Part shown: piece by piece, positions 1-7,438 of the stretch | How the letters are laid out: each line of letters starts with the position of its first letter | How positions within the stretch are numbered: position 1 is the stretch's first letter | NCBI RefSeq assembly: GCF_023276405.1 | Contig: NZ_JALRMO010000001.1 | Location: 4,712,001-4,776,000, forward strand | Source of the DNA: Paenibacillus hamazuiensis | GTDB lineage: Bacteria > Bacillota > Bacilli > Paenibacillales > NBRC-103111 | DNA length: 64,000 nucleotides | Direction of reading: 5' to 3' | Translations under genes and position numbers: made by a program | The notes under the pieces: model-generated | Told to the model about the DNA's origin: nothing | Databases searched by the model: none | The model's input: the letters and a program-made list of their open reading frames with translations, nothing else

Positions 1-1171
1 GGTATAAAGGCTCAAAAACCCGCTCCAGCTCTTCCGCCGAGAAACCCGGCCCCGTATCGCGAATCGTAAACTTGACTTGATCGTTCTCTAAATAACATTG
101 AACGGCAATTTCTCCATTGGAGGGGGTATGTCTGACGGCATTATCCAAAAGGTTGTTGATGGAACGCTCCAATAAATGCACGTCACCGCTGATGAAGCAG
201 CCGTCTGCAGCATGGCATACGATCGAGATGTGCTTTTGCCGGGCTTGCGGACTCAGGCTGTCCATCGACTGCTGGAGTATGTGTTTGAAATCAATACTCT
301 TGTAGTGAAGTTTCATTTCCAAATATTCCATCTTGGTAAATGTGAAAAGGTCCTCTACAAGCCGGTCCAATTGCGCCGATTTTTCCTTGCAAACCGCCAA
401 ATATTTGGTTATTTTCTCCGGAGATTGGGCTATGCCTTGCTCCAGGCCGTCCAAATAACCTCGCAGGGCGAAGAGCGGGGTCCGCAAATCATGCGCAACG
501 GCGGCGATCACGAATCGGCGTTCTTCTTCCAATTTCGCTTGTTTCCGAAAAGATTCCCGAAGCCCCTTCACCATCACGTCGAAGCCGTCGCGTACTTCGG
601 AGATTTCGGTGATCCTGGACAAAGGCAGCTTCGCATCCCAGTCCCCCTCGGCGACTTGTCTGGCGGCTGAACTCATTTTTTCGAGAGGGTTAAGGAGGAA
701 CCTTCGCATTGCAGCACCGATAATAAACAAAGCCAGAAATAGTCCGGCAAACATCGAAATCACTTGAACCTTATATGACTTCGGCAGGTAAAGGACGACC
801 TTTCCGAGTAACTGACCGTCCACTATGACGGAGAACCGTTCGGTTGACGACGAAGCGCCAAGGCGCTCCGGGTTAGTCCGAAAAATCTCCTGATCCGACG
901 CAGATAAAATAGCCGCCTCCATCTTCACTTGCCGCAATTGGGTACGCAATTGATCTTGCCATATCGGATCGCTCCATTTGTCCGTGCCGGCTTCGATCAG
1001 GCGAACGATGCCTATCAACTGTTTTTGCTGAATCTCGTCTTGCGGTCCGCTTTTGTCCAAGTTGAACGTTTTTGTCTCCATGAAGTGTGCTGTGATAAAG
1101 AAGATCCAAGGCATCTGTAGTATGAAGAAGAAACTCAGCAATAAAAAACTGCGCAGGCGAATCGTTTTCAT
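1..1171 (-). CDS. Sensor histidine kinase of an OmpR-type pair (3' end outside window)
   Basis: Membrane sensor kinase that should phosphorylate the response regulator encoded just upstream. The reading frame starts at the ATG at 1171, only 2 bp after the stop of that regulator, and stays open to base 1, so the C-terminus is cut by the window edge. Seen in the translation: TM helix at about residues 7-27, an extracellular part of roughly 100 residues, a second TM helix at about 136-155, a HAMP-like linker, the HisKA box VAHDLRTP with the phospho-accepting His at about residue 227, the N box NNLLDNAVRH and the G box DTGPGF close to the cut. Family: HisKA/HATPase_c kinase with a short sensor domain. 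The signal is unknown. Confidence 0.9.
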   Translation of the reverse strand, partial: MKTIRLRSFLLLSFFFILQMPWIFFITAHFMETKTFNLDKSGPQDEIQQKQLIGIVRLIEAGTDKWSDPIWQDQLRTQLRQVKMEAAILSASDQEIFRTNPERLGASSSTERFSVIVDGQLLGKVVLYLPKSYKVQVISMFAGLFLALFIIGAAMRRFLLNPLEKMSSAARQVAEGDWDAKLPLSRITEISEVRDGFDVMVKGLRESFRKQAKLEEERRFVIAAVAHDLRTPLFALRGYLDGLEQGIAQSPEKITKYLAVCKEKSAQLDRLVEDLFTFTKMEYLEMKLHYKSIDFKHILQQSMDSLSPQARQKHISIVCHAADGCFISGDVHLLERSINNLLDNAVRHTPSNGEIAVQCYLENDQVKFTIRDTGPGFSAEELERVFEPLY

Positions 1172-1173
1172 GT

Positions 1174-1860
1174 TTACCCTCCCTCGAAGCGATACCCTAC
1201 TCCCCATACGTTGACCAGGTACTTCGGATCGTTCGGATCGGATTCGATTTTTTCGCGAAGCCGGCCGAGATGCACCCGGATCGTATGCTTATCGCCCACC
1301 CCGTCCCAAAATTTTGCAAGCAGCTGTTCATATGAAAAAACATGTCTGGGGTGTTCGGCAAACAATCGCAGCAGCTCGTACTCTCTCGGCGTGAGATCTA
1401 CATTTTTCCCATCCACTAATACTTCTCTTGCGGACAGGTTCAGCTTGATGCGGCCCAAATCCAGGATCCTTTCATCCGATTGCAGCCGAGAAGACGAACG
1501 CCTCAATACCGCTTTTACTCTGGCTACGATCTCGCCGGGCGAAGCGGACTTGACGATATAATCATCGCCGCCAAGCGTCAGCCCTCGAATCTTGTCCACA
1601 TCGTCGCTGCGTGCGCTGAGGAAAAGGATGGGGACGTTACTCTCCGCCCGAATCCGGCGGCATAACTCAAAGCCGTTTTGTCCCGGCATCATAACGTCAA
1701 GAATGATGCAATGAACGGTATTCCGCTCAAACACGGCCCACGCCCCTGCGGTATCGGAAGCGGTCATCACATGAAAATTTTCATACTCCAAAAAATCTCT
1801 CAACAGTTCGACGATACTTGGGTCATCGTCGACAACCAGTATCGTGTTTACTTTGCTCAT
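1174..1860 (-). CDS. OmpR/PhoB-family response regulator
   Basis: DNA-binding response regulator, 228 residues, usual length for the family. Receiver domain at residues 1-118 with acidic pocket DDD at 11-13, phospho-acceptor Asp55 in IILDVMMPG and Lys104; winged-helix Trans_reg_C domain from about 130 to the end (LTPREYELLRLFAEHP, GVGYRF). One oddity: the usual Lys-Pro-Phe motif reads Lys-Ser-Ala (VKSASPGE), so the conserved cis-proline after the Lys is lost, which may change phosphorylation-coupled signalling. It is the first gene of the regulator-kinase operon and is divergent from the DJ-1/PfpI gene at 2030, a possible target, although nothing in the sequence proves that link. Confidence 0.93.
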   Translation of the reverse strand: MSKVNTILVVDDDPSIVELLRDFLEYENFHVMTASDTAGAWAVFERNTVHCIILDVMMPGQNGFELCRRIRAESNVPILFLSARSDDVDKIRGLTLGGDDYIVKSASPGEIVARVKAVLRRSSSRLQSDERILDLGRIKLNLSAREVLVDGKNVDLTPREYELLRLFAEHPRHVFSYEQLLAKFWDGVGDKHTIRVHLGRLREKIESDPNDPKYLVNVWGVGYRFEGG

Positions 1861-2029
1861 GAATATCCCACCTCTGAATTCCAGTTTATCATTTTTTCCG
1901 CAAGAACCTAACGGGACCGCCCGATTTGTGATGAATTGTTTATTGTTTTGTGACTTTTTTGCAGCTTCGTTTGAGATATTCGTTTGTTAAAATGGTGCTT
2001 GCGAAGACGGATATGAGGAGGTTTTATCG

Positions 2030-3064
2030 ATGCTGACGGTTCAAATCGTGCTTTTTGACGGCTTTGACCTTCTGGATGCCATTGCGCCTTACGAGGTGTT
2101 TAGCGCCGCCGCACTGTATGCCGAAAACGCGATAAGCGTGGAACTCGTCACCGCCGAAGGGCCGAGGTCCGTGCCCAGCGGCATAGGCGGGTTAAAGATT
2201 GAAGCAAGCGGCAGGTTGACTCCGGAACGTGCGGGTATCATTCTCGTACCCGGCGCAGGGGGGGAAGTCGACGGTGATGGGCCGAATTCGATCCCGGCTA
2301 TTCTGGGGCGGGCGATGAATACGGAATTGACCGGTATGATGGGGCGGGCTCTCATGCAAAAGGACGTCGCAGTTGCCGCGGTATGCGGCGGCTCCCTGCT
2401 GCTCGCCATGGGGGGTCTCCTGGAAGGCAGACCCACGGTAACCCATCATTTGGGCATGGATCTGCTTGGAGCAACCGGGGCCATTCCCATTACGGCACGC
2501 GTAGTGGACGACGGCAACCTGGTTTCCGGCGGCGGCGTAACTTCGGGACTCGATGTAGCGCTGTATTTGGTGGAACGCGAGCTGGGACCGCGCATCGCAC
2601 ATGCGGTAGAGCAGTTGTTCGAATTTGAACGGAGGGGGACGGTTTGGAGAGAAACGGGAAGGGCGCCGGGCGGTCAACAAACAAGGACGGGCGGCGAACC
2701 GAACATCGAGGCGGACAAAGCGCCATTCACTTATGGCAGTCCGGGTAACAAAATCACTCAAACGTCCGTATTCGACGGGGATTGGGATACGACAATCGCC
2801 ACGCCGGTTGGGAAACTGCAGGTCAAGCTCTCCATCTCCACAAGTAATGGAATGATCCAAGGCAAAGCAACTCAAGGGAGTGAGACGGTAGAGCTCTTGA
2901 ACCCCGTACTGCAGGACAATAAGCTTGCCTGGTCGCTGCAGATCACGAAACCGATGCGCTTAAATTTGAAATTCGAGGTCGCCGCGGATGGAGATCACAT
3001 GACCGGAATCGCCAAAGCCGGCATGCTGCCGGCATCGAAATTAACAGGCAAGCGGGTGTCCTGA
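2030..3064 (+). CDS. DJ-1/PfpI family protein with extra C-terminal beta domain
   Basis: 344 residues. Residues 1-200 are a class I glutamine amidotransferase-like DJ-1/PfpI fold: Glu22 in PYEVF and nucleophile-elbow Cys119 in AAVCGGS fit the family's active site. The family includes isonitrile hydratases, glyoxalases and chaperones, so the substrate cannot be read from sequence. After a polar linker (about 205-240), residues 245-344 form a second beta-rich domain (DGDWDTTIATPVGK, LTGKRVS end) that the paralogue at 3783 lacks. The start is set by a strong GAGGAGG site at 2013-2019. It heads a three-gene plus-strand run with a DUF2306 gene and the secreted paralogue. Confidence 0.85.
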   Translation: MLTVQIVLFDGFDLLDAIAPYEVFSAAALYAENAISVELVTAEGPRSVPSGIGGLKIEASGRLTPERAGIILVPGAGGEVDGDGPNSIPAILGRAMNTELTGMMGRALMQKDVAVAAVCGGSLLLAMGGLLEGRPTVTHHLGMDLLGATGAIPITARVVDDGNLVSGGGVTSGLDVALYLVERELGPRIAHAVEQLFEFERRGTVWRETGRAPGGQQTRTGGEPNIEADKAPFTYGSPGNKITQTSVFDGDWDTTIATPVGKLQVKLSISTSNGMIQGKATQGSETVELLNPVLQDNKLAWSLQITKPMRLNLKFEVAADGDHMTGIAKAGMLPASKLTGKRVS

Positions 3065-3114
3065 CCCGAAATTGCGTATAGGCACTACATATGGAGCCGC
3101 GGGGGTGGGAGCAC

Positions 3115-3762
3115 ATGAAGAAGCGGAACACATTATATGTACTTTTAGCTTGCGTCAATATTTTATTTATCCTTTACGCTTTGGCGGTCAACTATATAAT
3201 CGATCCCGGAGCCGAGGCCTTTTTGAGCCATAAAACCGATCTTAAGCGCGAGCTTCATCTACCGGTCTGGTTAACCGTTATGCGCGTTCACGTTGCGTTT
3301 GCCTGCATCGCCATGGCGGCGGGGCTGCTCAACTTTTCCAAGCGACTTTTTGAAAAAAGCCGCAAGTTCCATCGCATCAACGGCTACGTGTATATCGTAT
3401 CCGTACTTGTTGTCGTACTGACTTCCGGATACATGGCGCCATACGCCACCGGTGGAAAAATAAGCAGCATGGGATTCAATATGCTGAATATTATTTGGCT
3501 GCTTATCACCGTTACGGCGCTCGCACAAATCAAAAAGAAACGGACCCTCCGGCACCGGAACTGGATGATCCGAAGTTACGCCTTTTGTTTTACGAACATG
3601 CTGATTCATCTCATCACCTCGCTTTTTCAGCAGGGATTCGGCGTCAATTACGTTACCGGCTATACCATTGGCGTTTACGGCTCCATTGTGCTGCTGCTGG
3701 TCATTCCCGACATTATCATCAGAACGATCGGCCAATCCGGAGATACTCGGGTTACTCCATAA
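3115..3762 (+). CDS. DUF2306 family integral membrane protein
   Basis: About 215 residues with several hydrophobic helices, matching the DUF2306 family (predicted multi-pass membrane proteins of unknown function). Typical features seen are the RVHVAFACIAMAAGLLNFS and RKFHRINGYVYIVSVL helices and the RHRNWMIRSYAFCFTNM segment, with conserved His/Arg residues at the membrane edge. The frame is open from 3091, but the ATG at 3115 has the purine-rich GGGGGTGGGAG directly upstream and gives a better N-terminus (MKKRNTLYVLL). It lies between two DJ-1/PfpI paralogues in the same direction, with a 20-bp gap to the next one, so a common function or co-transcription is likely. No catalytic role can be assigned. 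Confidence 0.8.
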   Translation: MKKRNTLYVLLACVNILFILYALAVNYIIDPGAEAFLSHKTDLKRELHLPVWLTVMRVHVAFACIAMAAGLLNFSKRLFEKSRKFHRINGYVYIVSVLVVVLTSGYMAPYATGGKISSMGFNMLNIIWLLITVTALAQIKKKRTLRHRNWMIRSYAFCFTNMLIHLITSLFQQGFGVNYVTGYTIGVYGSIVLLLVIPDIIIRTIGQSGDTRVTP

Positions 3763-3782
3763 ACGAAAGGAAAGGGTTAAGG

Positions 3783-4607
3783 ATGAAAAAAATGTTTGGA
3801 TTGCTCATGTCGCTTGTGCTCGTTTTAAGTCTGGCTGCCCCTGCGGCAAGTGCGGAAACAACGGACAATCCTGCTGCATCAGAGAACAAAAATGTACATG
3901 TTCAAATCGTATTATTCGATGGGTTCGATCTGCTGGACGCATTGGCGCCATATGAAACATTCGCCGCCGCTGGATTGTATTCGGAAGGGGCGCTTACGGT
4001 CGAGTTGGTATCGGCAGAAGGCAAACGTTCCGTCCCAAGCGGACTGAACGGCCCTTCTCTCGAAGCTCAGGCCGCACTGGATCCCAATCGTCCGGGAATT
4101 ATTTTGGTGCCCGGAGCTTCCGGCAAGCCTGCGGGAAATTCGGAAGACGCCATCCCGAACATATTATGGAAAGCCAAGGAAACAGCTTTGCCGGATTTGA
4201 TAAAACAAGCGATGGACAATAAGGAAATCACTGTGGCAACCGTATGCGGGGGTTCCTTGCTGCTTGCGATGGACGGTTTGCTCAAGGATAGGCATGCGGT
4301 TACCAACCATATCGGCATGGCTGCGCTAAAAGCTGCCGGCGCCATTCCGGTTGATGCCAGAGTCGTTGTAGACGGTCCTCGCCTCGTAACCGGAGGAGGC
4401 GTAACTTCAGGGCTTGACGTAGCCTTTTATTTGGTTGAGCGCGAGCTGGGGCCGCAAATCGCGCATGCCGTGGAAAAGTTGTTCGAGTACGAACGAAGAG
4501 GAACAGTTTGGCGGGCGGAAGGCGCTGCGCCGATCGACTTTAAGCCGAATCCGCAAGCATCCGAAGAAAAGCAACCGGCCGCCGGATCTGCAAGATCCGC
4601 TGAATAG
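3783..4607 (+). CDS. Secreted DJ-1/PfpI family protein
   Basis: 274 residues, closely similar to residues 1-200 of the protein at 2030 but with a Sec signal peptide (MKKMFGLLMSLVLVLSLAAP, cleavage near ASA at 22-24). The DJ-1 domain spans about 38-235, with Glu58 in PYETF and Cys155 in ATVCGGS. The C-terminal tail is short and polar instead of the beta domain of its paralogue. The ATG at 3783 follows an AGGAAAGG-like ribosome site; a longer open frame upstream overlaps the DUF2306 gene and is not used. Export is unusual for this family, which is mostly cytoplasmic. The pair probably arose by tandem duplication with the DUF2306 gene caught between. Confidence 0.85.
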   Translation: MKKMFGLLMSLVLVLSLAAPAASAETTDNPAASENKNVHVQIVLFDGFDLLDALAPYETFAAAGLYSEGALTVELVSAEGKRSVPSGLNGPSLEAQAALDPNRPGIILVPGASGKPAGNSEDAIPNILWKAKETALPDLIKQAMDNKEITVATVCGGSLLLAMDGLLKDRHAVTNHIGMAALKAAGAIPVDARVVVDGPRLVTGGGVTSGLDVAFYLVERELGPQIAHAVEKLFEYERRGTVWRAEGAAPIDFKPNPQASEEKQPAAGSARSAE

Positions 4608-4620
4608 CCAGGAATCGAAC

Positions 4621-4650
4621 AAGCCCATCCTTCCATACGGGGATGGGCTT
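4621..4650 (+). terminator. Likely terminator after the secreted DJ-1 gene
   Basis: Inverted repeat AAGCCCATCC / GGATGGGCTT with a 10-base loop, 13 bp after the stop of the secreted DJ-1 gene. The T stretch behind it is weak (TCGAAGCTTTTT), so termination may be incomplete. Confidence 0.6.
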
Positions 4651-4698
4651 TCGAAGCTTTTTCGGCATAGTCCCGACAGTTATTGTCCCCGCAGATCA

Positions 4699-4730
4699 TT
4701 GACTTTCACACTAATGTCAACCTTTATAAT
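4699..4730 (+). promoter_or_regulatory. MerR-type promoter with 20-bp spacer and palindromic operator
   Basis: A TTGACT -35 box (4699-4704) and a perfect TATAAT -10 box (4725-4730) are separated by 20 bp rather than 17. The spacer carries the dyad TTGACnTT...AAnGTCAA (4699-4720). Overlong spacers with an internal dyad are the hallmark of promoters that MerR-family activators untwist. A MerR-family gene lies at 5735-6109 just beyond the dehydrogenase gene this promoter drives, so it is the natural candidate regulator. Confidence 0.75.
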
Positions 4731-4763
4731 AAGGCCGAACCCATAACGAAAGGAGACTTTTCT

Positions 4764-5696
4764 TTGGAGAAAAATGAAGCAGGAGAAGGTTTTGTTAAGA
4801 CTGGGGATGACATGTTGAGTGAGGATCATATGCCGGTGTCGGTCATAGGACTTGGTCCGATGGGACAGGCATTGGCCGGAGCGTTCCTCCGGGCGGGGCA
4901 TCCGACAACATTATGGAACCGATCGGCACATAAAGCCGAAGCTCTCGTCGGGAACGGAGCGGTTCTGATGAGTACTATCGCTCAGGCAGTCGCGGCCAGC
5001 CCGGTGATCGTCGTCTGTGTATCGGACTATAACGTTGTAAGAGCGATCCTCGATCCCTCGAAAAAGGAGGTGAGCGGACGAATTTTGGTAAACCTGACAA
5101 CCGGTTCTCCTTCTCAATCCCGCCAGATGGCCGCTTGGGCTTCCCGGAATGGAATCGAATATATCGACGGGGTGATTATGACCCCGCCGACCGCCATCGG
5201 AACTTCGGCATCCGCCATCTTGTACAGCGGGCCGGAACCTGTTTTTATGGCTGTACAACCAACCTTGCAAAGTTTGGGCGGTGCTGCTACTTATCTGGGA
5301 GCGGATCCCGGCCGGGCTGCAGCACATGATGTCGCCTTGTTGGATTTCTTCTGGTCGTCCCTGGGCGGCTACTTACATGCTCTCGCTCTTGCCGGCGCCG
5401 AAAATATTGCTGCCCAGGATTTTGCCGTTTTTGCCCGGGTTATGGTAGAGACCTTGCCGGAACTCATCAGCGAAATAGCGGATCATGTGGACAAAAGGCA
5501 ATATCCGGGCGACATGTCCAATATTGCCTCGGCCGTCGCAAGCATAGAACATATTATCGATACAGCTGAAAGCCATCATATCGACGTCAGCGTTCTTAAG
5601 GCCGTAAAGGCCACGGCCCAGCGTGCCATCGACAAGGGCTATGGAACTGATGCCGTCTCGCGCATAACCGAGCTGCTGAGGGATCCGACAGCTTAG
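4764..5696 (+). CDS. NAD(P)-binding dehydrogenase of the 6-phosphogluconate / imine reductase-like group
   Basis: Soluble oxidoreductase of about 310 residues. The N-terminal Rossmann domain has VSVIGLGPMGQALAGAF (GxGxxG-type) and NLTTGSPSQSRQMA, as in beta-hydroxyacid dehydrogenases. The C-terminal helical domain (from about 175) matches imine-reductase-like proteins (ALLDFFWSSLGGYLHALALA), where the catalytic Lys of true 6PGDH is replaced. The best start is TTG at 4764, with AAGGAGA 8 bp upstream; the frame open from 4683 runs through the promoter and is not used. The substrate is unknown: a cyclic imine or an aldehyde-like metabolite is possible. It probably belongs to the regulon of the convergent MerR regulator. 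Confidence 0.85.
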   Translation: MEKNEAGEGFVKTGDDMLSEDHMPVSVIGLGPMGQALAGAFLRAGHPTTLWNRSAHKAEALVGNGAVLMSTIAQAVAASPVIVVCVSDYNVVRAILDPSKKEVSGRILVNLTTGSPSQSRQMAAWASRNGIEYIDGVIMTPPTAIGTSASAILYSGPEPVFMAVQPTLQSLGGAATYLGADPGRAAAHDVALLDFFWSSLGGYLHALALAGAENIAAQDFAVFARVMVETLPELISEIADHVDKRQYPGDMSNIASAVASIEHIIDTAESHHIDVSVLKAVKATAQRAIDKGYGTDAVSRITELLRDPTA

Positions 5697-5703
5697 CATA
5701 TGA

Positions 5704-5732
5704 TGAACCCCGGTTCTAAGGACCGGGGTTCA
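5704..5732. terminator. Bidirectional terminator between convergent genes
   Basis: Perfect 11-bp stem TGAACCCCGGT / ACCGGGGTTCA with a 7-base loop, between the stops of the dehydrogenase gene (5696) and the merR gene (5735). The plus side continues into a CTTTATTTT run. Confidence 0.85.
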
Positions 5733-5734
5733 CT

Positions 5735-6109
5735 TTATTTTGCTCGAGGCTGTCTCATCATTTCCACCATTTGCACAATGTGATCGTCCAATCGGCGCTT
5801 TACATCTTCCAATGTACGGATTTGTTTTGCGAGTTGATCCGCCTTACTTAGATAGGTGTGAAGCACTTCATCACAAAACTCGTATACTTCCGGACCGGTA
5901 TCTTCACATTTCAATACTTCCTCAATTTGCTCGGTGGTCAGCCCCAAACCTAGATAAAATTGAATGGTTCTGATACGTTCGACAGCAGATTCATCGAATT
6001 GCCGATAATCGTTTTCTAGACGGATAGCAGAAATCAGTTGTTTCTTCTCATAGTGTCTAATGGACCGGGTACTTGCGCCGGTTCTTTTGGACAATTCGCT
6101 TATTTTCAA
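5735..6109 (-). CDS. MerR family transcriptional regulator
   Basis: 124-residue regulator with an N-terminal MerR winged helix (MKISELSKRTGASTRSIRHY) and the second arm ENDYRQFDESAVERI, followed by a dimerisation coiled coil (about 75-115). No cysteine cluster for metal sensing is evident, so this is the AdhR/NmlR-like or general stress type rather than a metal sensor. The start is TTG at 6109 with AAAGGAGGA upstream; the longer frame to 6187 adds residues unlike the family. It is convergent with the dehydrogenase gene, whose promoter has the MerR-type 20-bp spacer, so activation of that gene is inferred. Confidence 0.9.
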   Translation of the reverse strand: MKISELSKRTGASTRSIRHYEKKQLISAIRLENDYRQFDESAVERIRTIQFYLGLGLTTEQIEEVLKCEDTGPEVYEFCDEVLHTYLSKADQLAKQIRTLEDVKRRLDDHIVQMVEMMRQPRAK

Positions 6110-6271
6110 GAAAATGTCCTCCTTTTCTGTGCAAACAAGATAGAATAGCGATGTCCACATTCTACCGGTCTTTGCAGGATCAGGCAATGATACACGAGCA
6201 ATAAACTAAGCCAAAATCCGGCCGCGTCATTAATCCTTCGTCCTTGGGAGACTCTGCCGCTCGCAAGCGGG

Positions 6272-7438
6272 TCATTTCGACGCCGACCGGTACTCGGTCG
6301 GCGTCATGTTATATTTTTTGCGGAACACCTGCGTGAAATGGCGAATGTCGTCGTAGCCGACCAGCTTTGCGACGTCGGCCACCCGCAGGTCCCTGCTCAT
6401 CAGCAGCTCCTTGGCCCGCTCCATGCGCAATTGGATGACGTAGTCCTTGTAGCCGGTCCCGGTTTTTTGCTTGAACAGCTGGCTGAAGTAGATCGGATTC
6501 AGGTACACGATGGAGGCGACTTTTTCCAGCGACAAATTGTCGTGAAAATGCGTTCGAATATATTGCAGAGCGATCTGAATCGTCTCATCCCCCTTGCTTG
6601 CCGGCACGTGGGGCTCCATAACGGCGACTCCGGAGGACAGCAGCTTCGGAATCTCGTCCGGAATCGCATAAAAGTCGGTCAGCTCGCGGCTGACGACCAT
6701 CCGATAAGGATCCCGCAAGCAACGGTCGAGATGGGTCCTCGCCCCCTTCTCCACGGCAAAAATATCGGCGCCGTCCCGCAGCGTCGCAACGCCTATCAGG
6801 CGGTTCGCCTCGAGACTGACGACAAACCCGCTGCCATTCATTTCGATCCACTCCGACAGCACGTTTTCCACGACAAAATTTTTTAAAGACATGTCCTGTT
6901 TCGTCTCCAGCTCGATGCAAAACAAATGAAACCGCAAGTGCTTTTCCGCCAGCCGGGACAAGTCGAAGCTGCCGATGTCAAGCCCCTGAATCCAGCGGCG
7001 GAAGACAGCCTCCCGCAAGTAACTCAGGTTCAGCTTCAGCCAATCCTTCTGCGACAGCTGGCGCATATCGTCCTGCCACTCGCGCTCCAGCATGGCGACG
7101 ACGTCGATCAGCCGCTCCTTGCCGACCGGCTTCACCACGTAATCTCTGGCGCCCAGCCGAAGCGCCTCCTGCGCATACGAAAATTTGGAATGGGCCGAAA
7201 CGATGACGACCTTCGTTCCCCGCCGGGATTCGCGAAGCGAAGCGAGCAGCTCCAGCCCGTTCATCCCCGGCATCATAATGTCCAGCAGCAGGATGTGGAT
7301 GCGTTCGTTCAGCAGCAGGGAGACCGCCTCCTGGCTGGACGCGACGGTGGCGACATGCATATGGGGAAACGCGCCGGCAAGCGTCCGTTTGATCCCTTCG
7401 CGGATCGATCTTTCATCATCGACGACAAGAACGTTCAT
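6272..7438 (-). CDS. YesN-type response regulator (receiver plus AraC HTH)
   Basis: 388 residues: receiver domain at 1-120 with Asp53 (LLLDIMMPG) and Lys in VVKPVGKE; a middle segment of about 130 residues typical of YesN proteins; and a C-terminal AraC-type double helix-turn-helix (about 285-388: LSLEKVASIVYLNPIYFSQL, VADVAKLVGYDDIRHFTQVF). It is the last gene of the binding protein - kinase - regulator operon, overlapping the kinase gene by 4 bp (ATGA). Such regulators usually activate sugar uptake and glycoside hydrolase genes. The oligosaccharide transporter and glycosidase genes at 11-17.7 kb are the likely targets (inference from position). Confidence 0.93.
   Translation of the reverse strand: MNVLVVDDERSIREGIKRTLAGAFPHMHVATVASSQEAVSLLLNERIHILLLDIMMPGMNGLELLASLRESRRGTKVVIVSAHSKFSYAQEALRLGARDYVVKPVGKERLIDVVAMLEREWQDDMRQLSQKDWLKLNLSYLREAVFRRWIQGLDIGSFDLSRLAEKHLRFHLFCIELETKQDMSLKNFVVENVLSEWIEMNGSGFVVSLEANRLIGVATLRDGADIFAVEKGARTHLDRCLRDPYRMVVSRELTDFYAIPDEIPKLLSSGVAVMEPHVPASKGDETIQIALQYIRTHFHDNLSLEKVASIVYLNPIYFSQLFKQKTGTGYKDYVIQLRMERAKELLMSRDLRVADVAKLVGYDDIRHFTQVFRKKYNMTPTEYRSASK

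Noticed and set aside
3495-3782. Longer N-terminus for the secreted DJ-1 protein
   Set aside because: The added residues lie out of frame over the DUF2306 gene; the ATG at 3783 has a ribosome site and gives a proper signal peptide.
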